Positions 7,201 through 13,777 are shown, counted from the first letter of the stretch. The stretch is 13,940 bases of DNA from Gammaproteobacteria bacterium (GCA_026193675.1 JAPHSO010000148.1:1-13940); one strand, 5' to 3'. The notes: generated by a model not told the origin, from the sequence alone. Numbers and translations are program-made.

Positions 7201-7849
7201 ATCTGTCAGGATTGAACACAATCTGTCCACGACCAAGGGTTAGCTCTCCTCGCTGCTGAAGATCTTTTAACAGGCGACTGATCACCTCACGTGAGCTTCC
7301 CAGGTCGGCGGCAATCTGTTGATGGGTGATGGTCAGTTGATCGCCATGTTGCAGGCGCTGCTGCTGCAGGTAGCCGGCCAGTCGTTCATCCATGCGCCTG
7401 AAGGTGATCTCATCAACTAGAGTGATGACATCGGCCAGCCGGTTGGCTATCAGGTTCCAGGCGTAATCACGCCATGCAGGCTGATGCTCCATCCAGTTGC
7501 GAACCTTGTCAGTTGGTATAACAACCGCTTCAACATCGCTTTCGCTAATGGCAAAGGCGGGAAACAGCTTGCCGGTCACAATACAGGAGAGGGTCAATAC
7601 GCAGGACTCTCCCGCCTCCACCCGATAGAGGGTGATCTCCTTGCCCGACTCGCCCAGTTTGTAGACCCGGGCGGTGCCACTCAATATCAGTGCCAGATGA
7701 GAGCACTGGTTTCCCTCCAGGCAGATGTGCTGACCGGGAGGAAGCTTGACTCGATCGCCATATTGGCCCAGCTCATCAAATAACGTTCCATCGGCGGTGA
7801 GTTGCGGAAAGAGTTTGCTGAACGAATCGGTGAGCGAGGAGGGAAGCAT
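7199..7849 (-). CDS. Crp/Fnr family transcriptional regulator
   Basis: A 216-residue Crp/Fnr regulator. The N-terminal cyclic-nucleotide-binding-type beta barrel spans about 25-112 (VKLPPGQHICLEGNQCSHLALILSGTARVYKLG; EAGESCVLTLSC), the dimer helix about 125-150 and the HTH about 174-200. The recognition helix SSREVISRLLKDL (185-197) has E188, S191 and R192, the same ExxSR pattern FNR uses to read TTGAT half-sites. It has four cysteines (C43, C49, C83, C89), but not FNR's N-terminal iron-sulfur cluster cysteines. It lacks the phosphate-binding RExA signature of a cAMP receptor, so the signal is unknown, possibly a redox or heme/NO type. The ATG at 7849 lacks a strong ribosome binding site and lies 11 bases after the preceding stop, which points to translational coupling. 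Confidence 0.9.
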   Translation of the reverse strand: MLPSSLTDSFSKLFPQLTADGTLFDELGQYGDRVKLPPGQHICLEGNQCSHLALILSGTARVYKLGESGKEITLYRVEAGESCVLTLSCIVTGKLFPAFAISESDVEAVVIPTDKVRNWMEHQPAWRDYAWNLIANRLADVITLVDEITFRRMDERLAGYLQQQRLQHGDQLTITHQQIAADLGSSREVISRLLKDLQQRGELTLGRGQIVFNPDR

Positions 7850-7860
7850 GCGACGGCCAA

Positions 7861-8271
7861 CTACTCTGAACGATACTCATTACTATCGATGGCGCGCTCC
7901 TGCACCTCCATCCGCTCTGAGTCAGAGAGGTTAATCAGCCGTCCATCAATGGTACGAAAGCGACGCCCATTGATATCACCCTGGTAGACATGGTAACTCT
8001 GCTCACTACCGGTGTGACTGTTGATAATCTGTACCGTAAAGATCCGGTGCGCCTCTTTCCAGTGCGAGTAGTAGAGGCCGGCGGAGACGGCAAGGGTCAG
8101 CGATACAAAGGCGACAGCAACAAACATTGCCGTCTTGCGACTCTCATCCTGTTGGGCCTGGCGTGACCGCTGCTGCTCAAGTTGCTGATTTCTACTTTGG
8201 CCGCTTTTATAGCGAACAAAGATAAGTGCAGCGAGAATGATAAAGGCGGTAAAGAGAATTTTGGTGATCAT
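7861..8271 (-). CDS. Uncharacterised two-helix membrane protein
   Basis: The protein has 136 residues. There is a hydrophobic helix at about 3-19 (ITKILFTAFIILAALIF), a polar glutamine- and arginine-rich stretch at 21-46 (probably helical) and a second hydrophobic helix at about 47-67. A soluble tail of 69 residues follows that is rich in beta-type sequence (IFTVQIINSHTGSEQSYHVYQGDINGRRFRTIDGRLINL). No known domain or catalytic motif is evident. Homologues with this layout are sometimes labelled antitermination protein NusG in databases, but nothing here supports that label. The start ATG at 8271 has no good ribosome binding site. It is followed by the Crp/Fnr-type gene after an 11-base gap, so the two are almost certainly one operon. 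Confidence 0.75.
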   Translation of the reverse strand: MITKILFTAFIILAALIFVRYKSGQSRNQQLEQQRSRQAQQDESRKTAMFVAVAFVSLTLAVSAGLYYSHWKEAHRIFTVQIINSHTGSEQSYHVYQGDINGRRFRTIDGRLINLSDSERMEVQERAIDSNEYRSE

Positions 8272-8323
8272 TGAGAGGGTGGCGTAACAGGTCTGAGATT
8301 AGTAGATCGGAGTTTACATGGTT

Positions 8324-8351
8324 AGGAGCTCCCAGTGGCTATGGATCTCCT
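8324..8351 (-). terminator. Hairpin directly after the STAS-like gene
   Basis: AGGAGCTCC at 8324-8332 pairs with GGATCTCCT at 8343-8351 with one mismatch and a ten-base loop. It begins one base past the stop of the STAS-like gene. No U-run follows, so it may be an attenuator or an mRNA-end structure instead of a full terminator. Confidence 0.3.
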
Positions 8352-8352
8352 A

Positions 8353-8835
8353 TTAATCGACAGGGCTACGTAGCAGTCCATTTGAATCGTTGAGTGTTTC
8401 AAGGGCACTGGCAACATCTATTTCAAGATATTCAGAGGCGGCCTCTTCAGTATTTAAGAGCTCCATCGCATGAGAAACGCTCTTCTTCTCCTTATAGATG
8501 GTCGACATGGCTGTTTCAATGGGAGTGTCAACCAGATTGACCCAGCGGCCACTGACAAAGTGTTCAGTCTTATTCAGGGATACCAGTTCATGAAGGTTAT
8601 CGGGGGTGACCAGCATATTGGCTTTGCGCATATCGGCAATACCGGAAAACGGTGGCTCATAATCATCTAAATCTCTAAGCTCATAGTGCCAGTTCAACAG
8701 TTCAGTGAAGTTAACATTTCCCAACATTCTACAGGTCACGAGCCTCTGTTTAGTATCTAGTTTGTATTCGATCACTGGTGTATCAGGCTCCCTATGGTTG
8801 ATAGGGAGTCTACTGGCTGAACTGATTGTGCTCAA
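8353..8835 (-). CDS. STAS/SpoIIAA-like domain protein of unknown function
   Basis: The 160-residue soluble protein begins its recognisable domain at VIEYKLDTKQRLVTCRMLGNVNFTELLNWHYELRDLDDYEPPFSGIADMRKANMLV (21-75). This strand-strand-helix-strand pattern, ending in a D-R pair (IADMRKAN), is seen in a large group of small uncharacterised bacterial proteins with a SpoIIAA/STAS-like fold. The assignment rests on pattern only. The start is uncertain. There is no ATG; TTG at 8835 has no ribosome binding site, whereas GTG at 8775, just before VIEY, has AGGGAG about 12 bases upstream and would give a 140-residue protein that starts where the domain does. An in-frame stop lies just above 8835. It is upstream of the membrane-protein/Crp-Fnr operon, separated by 81 bases containing a hairpin. 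Confidence 0.7.
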   Translation of the reverse strand: MSTISSASRLPINHREPDTPVIEYKLDTKQRLVTCRMLGNVNFTELLNWHYELRDLDDYEPPFSGIADMRKANMLVTPDNLHELVSLNKTEHFVSGRWVNLVDTPIETAMSTIYKEKKSVSHAMELLNTEEAASEYLEIDVASALETLNDSNGLLRSPVD

Positions 8836-8872
8836 CAGTAAATTGCTTCAATTCAGCCTCTGAAACTATTCG

Positions 8873-8984
8873 TGAGATAGCTGCCTATATCTCATTGTGT
8901 AATCAATAACCTACAGTAGATCAAGCATATGACCGGCATCAATAACCAAGCAATTCGCTAAAGTATGATGATCGTATATCTCAT
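8873..8984. repeat. Repeated TATATCTCAT elements upstream of the diguanylate cyclase gene
   Basis: The spacer 8836-9031 holds a 10-base direct repeat TATATCTCAT at 8886-8895 and 8975-8984. An inverted partial copy TGAGATA lies at 8873-8879 and forms a 7-bp-arm palindrome with 8888-8894. A TATGAT -10-like box at 8964-8969 lacks a good -35. These may be regulator sites for the divergent genes on either side; the function is unknown. Confidence 0.3.
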
Positions 8985-9031
8985 GATTTTTGTGAGCCGC
9001 AAATTAAAGAAGGTTTTGTACACAGTAAAAT

Positions 9032-10924
9032 ATGAACAATCAGCCTGGGATACAGCTTGCACCTAAGCGACTTATTGCCATTATGGCGCTCACTGTGATT
9101 GTGATTTTGGTCTCAACCGTATGGCTGTTATATGAGGCAAGTTTCAATCAACAACTTCAGCGTCTGGTTGAGATTGCCAAGGTACGAGCCGGTTTGATTG
9201 AAGCCATCGTTAATCATGATGAAAACCATCAACATTCTCACGACAGGGATGTTGGTGCCTCGGTTTTAAAGCTGCCGCAACTGGCTCATATGAAATTTCA
9301 GGGATTTGGTGAGAGTGGCGAATTTACTCTGGCCAGATTGAATGACGATTATATCGAATTTCTTTTGGGGTACCGCCACAATGTGCTGGAACAACCTGAG
9401 CCGGTACCTGTTAGTTCGACTCTGGCTGAGCCCATGCGCCGTGCCCTGCAAGGTAAGTCGGGCACGTTAGTTGGTATTGACTATCGTTCAGTAGAGGTGC
9501 TTGCGGCGTACGAGACGATCAACATGTTGGGGTGGGGAGTTGTTGCAAAAATCAATATGAGTGAAATCAGGGAGCCTTTTATAAAGGCTGCACTTATTTC
9601 GATATTGATATCAATCCTGGTCATTGCGCTGGGTAGTATGTTTACACTCCGCTTTATGTCGCCACTCATTACTCAAATTGGGGATGATCACTTTTACCTG
9701 CGAACCCTGTTTCAGAACAGCCCCATTGGACTTGCCCTGTGCAGGATGGATGGCACACTAGTTGAAACCAATACCGCCTATAGCAACATTACAGGTTATT
9801 CCCTTAAAGAGGCCAATGACCTGAGTTACTGGGACATTACGCCAGACAGGTATCGAGATATGGAGGCCGAGCAGCTCTGGCACCTTGAGCATAGAGGAGG
9901 TTATGGACCCTATGAGAAGGAGTACATACATAAAGAGGGGCACCTGGTTCCGGTACGTCTCAAGGGGAAGATTATCAATCGTGGCGGTGAAGATTTTATC
10001 TGGTCTAGCGTGGAGGACATTAGTGATAGAGTCGAGGCAGAGAGGCGGCTACGACAGGCTGCGACCATTTTCGAAAGCACCGGGGAGGGGATCATTATCA
10101 CCGATGAAAATAACAAGATTATTTTGGTCAATAGCGCCTACTGTGAGATCACCGGTTACAGCGAAGAAGAGGTGCTGGGGCGAGATCCCAGTATTCTGCG
10201 TTCAGGCAAACATGAAAAGGGTTTCTATCAAAAGTTGTGGCAGCACCTGAAATTGGAGGGTAACTGGCGGGGAGAGATGTGGAACCGTCGCAAAGATGGC
10301 TCTATATTCCCTGTCTGGCAGCACATTAGCGTCATTGAAAATGACCACAATGTAACCAACTATGTCTCCGTCTTTAGCGATATCAGTGAGCTAAAGGCGG
10401 TTGAGGAGCAGTTGTCTCACCAGGCACATCATGACGAACTGACTGGACTGCATAATCGTCTCTACTTTAAGTCTCAAATCGAAAAGAGCGTGCAGTCAGC
10501 CAAGAGAAACCGGCATATGATGGCGCTTCTGTTTCTAGATCTGGATGGATTTAAGCAGGTCAACGATAGTTATGGGCACGATGTGGGTGACCAACTTTTG
10601 CAGGTGGTCGCCGAACGGCTAAAAGAGTGCGTTAGGGAGGAAGACACAGTGGCTCGTATGGGAGGGGATGAGTTTATTATTATCTTAAGTAAGATTAAGG
10701 ATAGAAAAGACGCCTCTCTGGTTGCCAATAATATTCTCAAGACAGTGCCCCGCCCCGTAGAGCTACAGGAACAGATCATTACGCCATCGACGAGTATTGG
10801 GATCAGTATCTATCCGAGCGATGCCGAGTCGGTCAATGGCCTGCAAAATGCGGCAGACAATGCGATGTACGGGGCAAAAGCGAGCTGTAATAACAGCTAC
10901 CAATATTTTTCAAACCTCTCATAA
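9032..10924 (+). CDS. Membrane-bound diguanylate cyclase with periplasmic sensor and two PAS domains
   Basis: The 630-residue protein makes cyclic-di-GMP from two GTP. Order: transmembrane helix about 13-34; periplasmic region about 35-186 with a histidine-rich patch NHDENHQHSHDRD at 61-73 and a single-Cache-like end (YETINMLGWGVVAKI); second transmembrane helix about 187-207. PAS domain 1 spans about 222-335 (PIGLALCRMDGTLVETNTAYSNITGYS), PAS domain 2 about 345-460 (GEGIIITDENNKIILVNSAYCEITGYS), and the GGDEF domain about 462-625. The catalytic motif GGDEF is intact at 544-548, and REED at 535-538, five residues before it, is a complete RxxD inhibitory site, so product feedback is expected. 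There is no EAL domain. The ATG at 9032 has only a distant GAAGG. The gene ends seven bases from a convergent gene. Confidence 0.93.
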   Translation: MNNQPGIQLAPKRLIAIMALTVIVILVSTVWLLYEASFNQQLQRLVEIAKVRAGLIEAIVNHDENHQHSHDRDVGASVLKLPQLAHMKFQGFGESGEFTLARLNDDYIEFLLGYRHNVLEQPEPVPVSSTLAEPMRRALQGKSGTLVGIDYRSVEVLAAYETINMLGWGVVAKINMSEIREPFIKAALISILISILVIALGSMFTLRFMSPLITQIGDDHFYLRTLFQNSPIGLALCRMDGTLVETNTAYSNITGYSLKEANDLSYWDITPDRYRDMEAEQLWHLEHRGGYGPYEKEYIHKEGHLVPVRLKGKIINRGGEDFIWSSVEDISDRVEAERRLRQAATIFESTGEGIIITDENNKIILVNSAYCEITGYSEEEVLGRDPSILRSGKHEKGFYQKLWQHLKLEGNWRGEMWNRRKDGSIFPVWQHISVIENDHNVTNYVSVFSDISELKAVEEQLSHQAHHDELTGLHNRLYFKSQIEKSVQSAKRNRHMMALLFLDLDGFKQVNDSYGHDVGDQLLQVVAERLKECVREEDTVARMGGDEFIIILSKIKDRKDASLVANNILKTVPRPVELQEQIITPSTSIGISIYPSDAESVNGLQNAADNAMYGAKASCNNSYQYFSNLS

Positions 10925-10931
10925 GCGGTTT

Positions 10932-11279
10932 TTACTGCTTGATATAGTCGGGCCTCACAGCAAATTGCGCATCACCACTGCTCTTATCGATAGTGATATC
11001 CATTTCACAATAGGCCTCCTCAATGGGCTCACTTTCACCACAACTACAACATGAGACAGCCTCGGCAAAGTAGACGCCAACCTTGGCATGAATTGCATTC
11101 TCATTATCGGTGGCGCTGATAAAGGTCACACCGAGGTCGTTATCGACAACACTATTAAGATTCTCGATGGCATCGTGCAGAGGAAGCACATCACGTCTGA
11201 AACGTTCCACTTCGCTCTTTAGTGATTGTTCAAATGCATCTGTGTTCCAGTCACGTAGCGAGTTGGGGAGTTGGGCCAT
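10932..11279 (-). CDS. Small conserved-looking protein with a CCxC cluster, function unknown
   Basis: The protein is 115 residues long, soluble, acidic and without signal peptide or membrane helix. I do not recognise a domain. The N-terminal half (LPNSLRDWNTDAFEQSLKSEVERF) looks helical. The C-terminal half looks like beta sheet and carries C77, C78, C80 and C91 in SCCSCGESEPIEEAYCE, an arrangement that could bind a metal or form disulfides. An in-frame GTG lies two codons upstream at 11285. I prefer the ATG at 11279 because the GAG of the upstream TTTGAGAT sits eight bases from it but too close to the GTG. It is convergent with the diguanylate cyclase gene and divergent from the receiver-hemerythrin gene. 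Confidence 0.7.
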   Translation of the reverse strand: MAQLPNSLRDWNTDAFEQSLKSEVERFRRDVLPLHDAIENLNSVVDNDLGVTFISATDNENAIHAKVGVYFAEAVSCCSCGESEPIEEAYCEMDITIDKSSGDAQFAVRPDYIKQ

Positions 11280-11311
11280 GGTCACATCTCAAATGAATAT
11301 AAGGGTTGGCT

Positions 11312-11339
11312 AATATACCAGAAAGTGGCTCACAATCAA
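11312..11339 (-). promoter_or_regulatory. Candidate promoter of the CCxC protein gene
   Basis: On the minus strand TTGATT (11339-11334) and TATATT (11317-11312) are 16 bases apart, with 4/6 and 5/6 consensus matches. Transcription would start near 11305, about 26 bases before the ATG at 11279. One CCAGAAA repeat arm lies in the spacer of this promoter. Confidence 0.45.
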
Positions 11340-11386
11340 TCGTAAGAAATTTCTGGCGCAGAATCCCTTTGACTGCTACGATTCTG
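11318..11386. repeat. Four CAGAA elements in alternating orientation in a divergent promoter region
   Basis: CCAGAAA (11318-11324) is inverted as TTTCTGG (11350-11356), and CAGAATC (11359-11365) is inverted as GATTCTG (11380-11386). The middle two also form TTCTG-GCG-CAGAA (11351-11363). The right pair has centres 21 bases apart, two helical turns, and straddles the TTGACT hexamer (11369-11374) of a possible plus-strand promoter with a poor -10. The arrangement suggests a dimeric regulator controlling the divergent genes. Confidence 0.4.
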
Positions 11387-11415
11387 AGCTTAGTAAATGA
11401 AGGGTTACTAGTGAG

Positions 11416-12201
11416 ATGACAGAGACTTTCGACGTACTATTAATTGAAGATGATTCGGTCGAGAGCCAGAGAATCGGCTCCATACTTGATGATGGCTTTA
11501 TCCACCTTATTCAATATAGCGTTAACTCTGAACTGGAGCGCAGTGAGCTACCCAACCGGCACTTTGATGTGGCGATTATCGACATAGATACACTTGATCA
11601 AGCCCGCCCGTCCAGCGACAAAATCCTTCATCAAATGCAACAGCACAACCCAGATTGTCTGATGATCGTTTTGACTACCGATGCCTCACAGGAGTCGATC
11701 AAACCGCTGCTTGATCTCAATATCAGAAAGTTTATTACCAAGCCCTATTGTGAAGGCGATATTCTCAACCCGATCTATCAGCGCATCGGAATGAACTTTC
11801 AGGATTTCCAGCAGCAGGTCAATTACGAGCACCGAATCATCGACAAAAGGGTGATCGAGATAAAAGAGCTGATTGCTATTAAGGCGATAGAAGAGGATGC
11901 CAAGCATCTGTTTAGTAAAAAAATCGGTCAGCTTATAAAACTGGTTTCAGAGCACTTCTCTTTAGAAGAGCGGCATATGATGCTCTACCGTTATCCTGAT
12001 CTGGATGTGCACCAGCAGCAGCACCATAGTCTGCTTGAAGATCTGAAAGAGTTGGTCGATTTCAGCCTTAGCAATCACGATGATATTCATACCCATCTGG
12101 AGATCATCAACAAGGTTGAGATCAAGCTCGATCACGATCATCACTTTATGGATTTCGTCACCAATCTCGGTTATCTCAACAGTGAATTTGCAACCTCGTA
12201 A
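11416..12201 (+). CDS. Response regulator: receiver domain fused to a degenerate hemerythrin-like domain
   Basis: The 261-residue protein joins a receiver domain (about 5-125) to a hemerythrin-like helical domain (about 135-255). The phosphorylation residues are all present: acidic pair D12/D13, phosphoacceptor D56 (DVAIID), T87 and K109 (FITKPY). The C-terminal domain keeps the central iron-ligand motif HFSLEERHMMLYRYPDLDVHQQQHH, giving H180, E184, H199 and H203. The usual first ligand, the His of ID-x-QH-x-x-L, is replaced by V145 (IDKRVIEIKEL), and the last His-x4-Asp pair is only partly matched (HDHHFMD, 240-246). The protein may therefore bind one iron, bind oxygen differently, or not bind metal. 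There is no DNA-binding or enzymatic output domain. GAAGGG about 12 bases upstream is a modest ribosome binding site. Confidence 0.85.
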   Translation: MTETFDVLLIEDDSVESQRIGSILDDGFIHLIQYSVNSELERSELPNRHFDVAIIDIDTLDQARPSSDKILHQMQQHNPDCLMIVLTTDASQESIKPLLDLNIRKFITKPYCEGDILNPIYQRIGMNFQDFQQQVNYEHRIIDKRVIEIKELIAIKAIEEDAKHLFSKKIGQLIKLVSEHFSLEERHMMLYRYPDLDVHQQQHHSLLEDLKELVDFSLSNHDDIHTHLEIINKVEIKLDHDHHFMDFVTNLGYLNSEFATS

Positions 12202-12223
12202 TTGTTAACTGCTCGATCTTTTT

Positions 12224-12252
12224 TTGGCACATCCCTATATGTTGCCTAGAAT
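12224..12252 (+). promoter_or_regulatory. Strong sigma-70-like promoter, predicted leaderless transcript
   Basis: TTGGCA (12224-12229) and TAGAAT (12247-12252) match the consensus at 5/6 each with the optimal 17-base spacer. The expected transcription start, seven bases past the -10, is position 12259, the A of the acetyltransferase ATG. No ribosome binding site would fit on that mRNA. Confidence 0.6.
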
Positions 12253-12258
12253 GGATCT

Positions 12259-13056
12259 ATGAGTGTTATCGATCTACAACCTGAACATCACAACACCTAC
12301 TTCAACTGCCTGGAAGACTGGTCTGGTGAAATGGCTGAGGCGGGTGAACATAAGGCCTGCTGGTATCACCGATACAAAGAGAAGGGGTTGAGAGTCAAAG
12401 TCTATCAGGATGATGATGGTCAGGTGGCAGGGATGATTCAGTACCTGCCAATTGAAGAGTCATTTGTTGAGGGGGAGGGGCTCTATTTTATTCTCTGTAT
12501 CTGGGTACACAGCTACAAAGAGGGTATCGGCAAGCGAGATGGTCGGGGTATCGGTACAGCACTCCTGGAGGCGGCCGAAGAGGATGCCATCGCACTGGGT
12601 GCGAAGGGGATGGCAGCCTGGGGACTCTGGTTACCCTTCTGGATGAAGGCCTCCTGGTTCAAAAAGCATGGTTATAAAAAGTCAGACCGAGACTTTATCT
12701 CTCTGCTGGTATGGAAGCCCCTTGTTGATGTCGCTGATCTCTCCCCGCCAAAATGGATTAAGCAAAAAAAGATTCCCTCAACCATGCCAGACAAGGTGAT
12801 CGTAACGGCCTTTATCAATGGCTGGTGTCCGGCACAAAATCTGGTTTACGAACGGACCAGGCGTGCCTGTGAAGAGCTCGGTGAGCAGGTGCTCTTTAAA
12901 TCGATCGACACCTCTCAGCGAGAGAGTTTTGAAGAGTGGGGGATCACCGATGGCGTTTTTATCGACGGTAAGCGACTCTCTTATGGGCCACCTCTCCCCT
13001 TTGAAAAGATAAGAGCCAAGATTGCCAAGCGGCTGAAGCGACTACCTAAATCCTGA
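12259..13056 (+). CDS. GNAT acetyltransferase with YoaP-like C-terminal domain
   Basis: The 265-residue protein has a GNAT N-acetyltransferase domain (about 1-152). The acetyl-CoA loop is DGRGIGTALLEAAEEDA at 94-110, and FWMKASWFKKHGYKKSDRDF follows at 127-146. A C-terminal segment (about 165-262) matches in layout the YoaP domain of Bacillus YoaP-type acetyltransferases. That segment looks thioredoxin-like: VIVTAFINGWCPAQN (180-194) has the position of a CxxC active site, but the second cysteine is Q193, leaving C190 as a lone thiol. It is followed by a helix and GVFIDGKRLSYGPPLP, as in thioredoxin folds before the cis-proline. The substrate is unknown; the known reaction is acetyl transfer from acetyl-CoA to an amine. 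The gene ends two bases from the convergent GyrI-like gene. Confidence 0.85.
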   Translation: MSVIDLQPEHHNTYFNCLEDWSGEMAEAGEHKACWYHRYKEKGLRVKVYQDDDGQVAGMIQYLPIEESFVEGEGLYFILCIWVHSYKEGIGKRDGRGIGTALLEAAEEDAIALGAKGMAAWGLWLPFWMKASWFKKHGYKKSDRDFISLLVWKPLVDVADLSPPKWIKQKKIPSTMPDKVIVTAFINGWCPAQNLVYERTRRACEELGEQVLFKSIDTSQRESFEEWGITDGVFIDGKRLSYGPPLPFEKIRAKIAKRLKRLPKS

Positions 13057-13058
13057 GA

Positions 13059-13568
13059 TCACTTTATCGGGATCAACAGCTCGGTCTCAAGCTCCGACTG
13101 CTCCACATCCTGCGGACTGTTGAGATAAATCTCAATCGATTCACCCTCGGCCACCTCTCCCTGCTCTTTCAACCAGAGAATCATCGCATCATAGCTCTTA
13201 CCGACATCCTTGTAGGGGCCTAGATGAAGACTTTTAACATAGCGTCGCCGCTCAAATGTTCGGGAGATAAGATCTCCCTCACCAGACAGTTTGCTGGCAG
13301 TTGGCATCCCCACCTGAAAGTGCCACTTTTTACTGAATACGCGAAGCAGTTGCGAGAAGAATCCCATCTTCGATTCCGCCTCCCAATCGATATCCAGATA
13401 GCGCGCATAGGGCATCTCTCGAATTGAACTACCCTGACTCTCGATATAGTCAGAGATCAGACCAAAATCTCTGCCGAAAGTGGCCGGCATCTTCCATATC
13501 GGCACGCTCTCCTCAATTTCGATCACAGGGCCGATCTCTTTCTCAATAATCTCAAATGGGCTTTCCAT
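13059..13568 (-). CDS. GyrI-like (AraC effector-binding) small-molecule-binding protein
   Basis: This 169-residue stand-alone effector-binding domain belongs to the group of GyrI/SbmC and the C-terminal domains of BmrR and Rob. Two repeats are visible. The first runs about 4-88 (VIEIEESVPIWKMPATFG...). The second runs about 107-169 (RRRYVKSLHLGPYKDVGKSYDAMILWLKEQG, then SIEIYLNSPQDVEQSELETELLIPIK), with the E-x-Y and P-x-D elements typical of the family. There is no DNA-binding domain. Homologues bind hydrophobic cations or drugs, or inhibit gyrase; a specific ligand cannot be read here. A longer frame from TTG at 13580 exists, but the ATG at 13568 has GGAGAG at ideal spacing. It is convergent with the acetyltransferase gene. 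Confidence 0.85.
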   Translation of the reverse strand: MESPFEIIEKEIGPVIEIEESVPIWKMPATFGRDFGLISDYIESQGSSIREMPYARYLDIDWEAESKMGFFSQLLRVFSKKWHFQVGMPTASKLSGEGDLISRTFERRRYVKSLHLGPYKDVGKSYDAMILWLKEQGEVAEGESIEIYLNSPQDVEQSELETELLIPIK

Positions 13569-13605
13569 GAGTCTCTCCAAATTTAGATTAAGCGCTGATA
13601 AACAG

Positions 13606-13634
13606 AATATAGCTCATGAATAATTTTGTGCTAA
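13606..13634 (-). promoter_or_regulatory. Candidate promoter of the GyrI-like gene
   Basis: On the minus strand TTAGCA (13634-13629) and TATATT (13611-13606) are spaced by 17 bases, with 4/6 and 5/6 matches. The mRNA would start near 13599, about 31 bases before the ATG at 13568, and would include its GGAGAG ribosome binding site. Confidence 0.5.
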
Positions 13635-13671
13635 ATGATTCCCTTATAACCACTGAAAACTTAACAAATCA

Positions 13672-13700
13672 TTGATAGGCAGGTAAAAACCTTAGAAAAT
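13672..13700 (+). promoter_or_regulatory. Candidate promoter of the ferritin-like gene
   Basis: TTGATA (13672-13677) and GAAAAT (13695-13700) are 17 bases apart, with 5/6 and 4/6 consensus matches. This gives a leader of about 70 bases. The leader carries a small hairpin, ATCTC/GAGAT (13752-13756 and 13761-13765), directly before the AAGGAG ribosome binding site at 13766-13771. Confidence 0.4.
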
Positions 13701-13777
13701 CTGGCAGTTTAGAGACTGGATTAATTTCAAATTAGCAACCATATTAAGCTCATCTCATAGGAGATAAGGAGATCGAT

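Noticed and set aside
7861..8271. Labelling the two-helix membrane protein as NusG antiterminator
   Set aside because: No NGN or KOW domain is visible; the protein has two hydrophobic helices and a short tail.
12219..12225. T-run after the receiver-hemerythrin gene as a factor-independent terminator
   Set aside because: No stable stem precedes the seven Ts, and the last of them form part of the -35 hexamer of the next gene.
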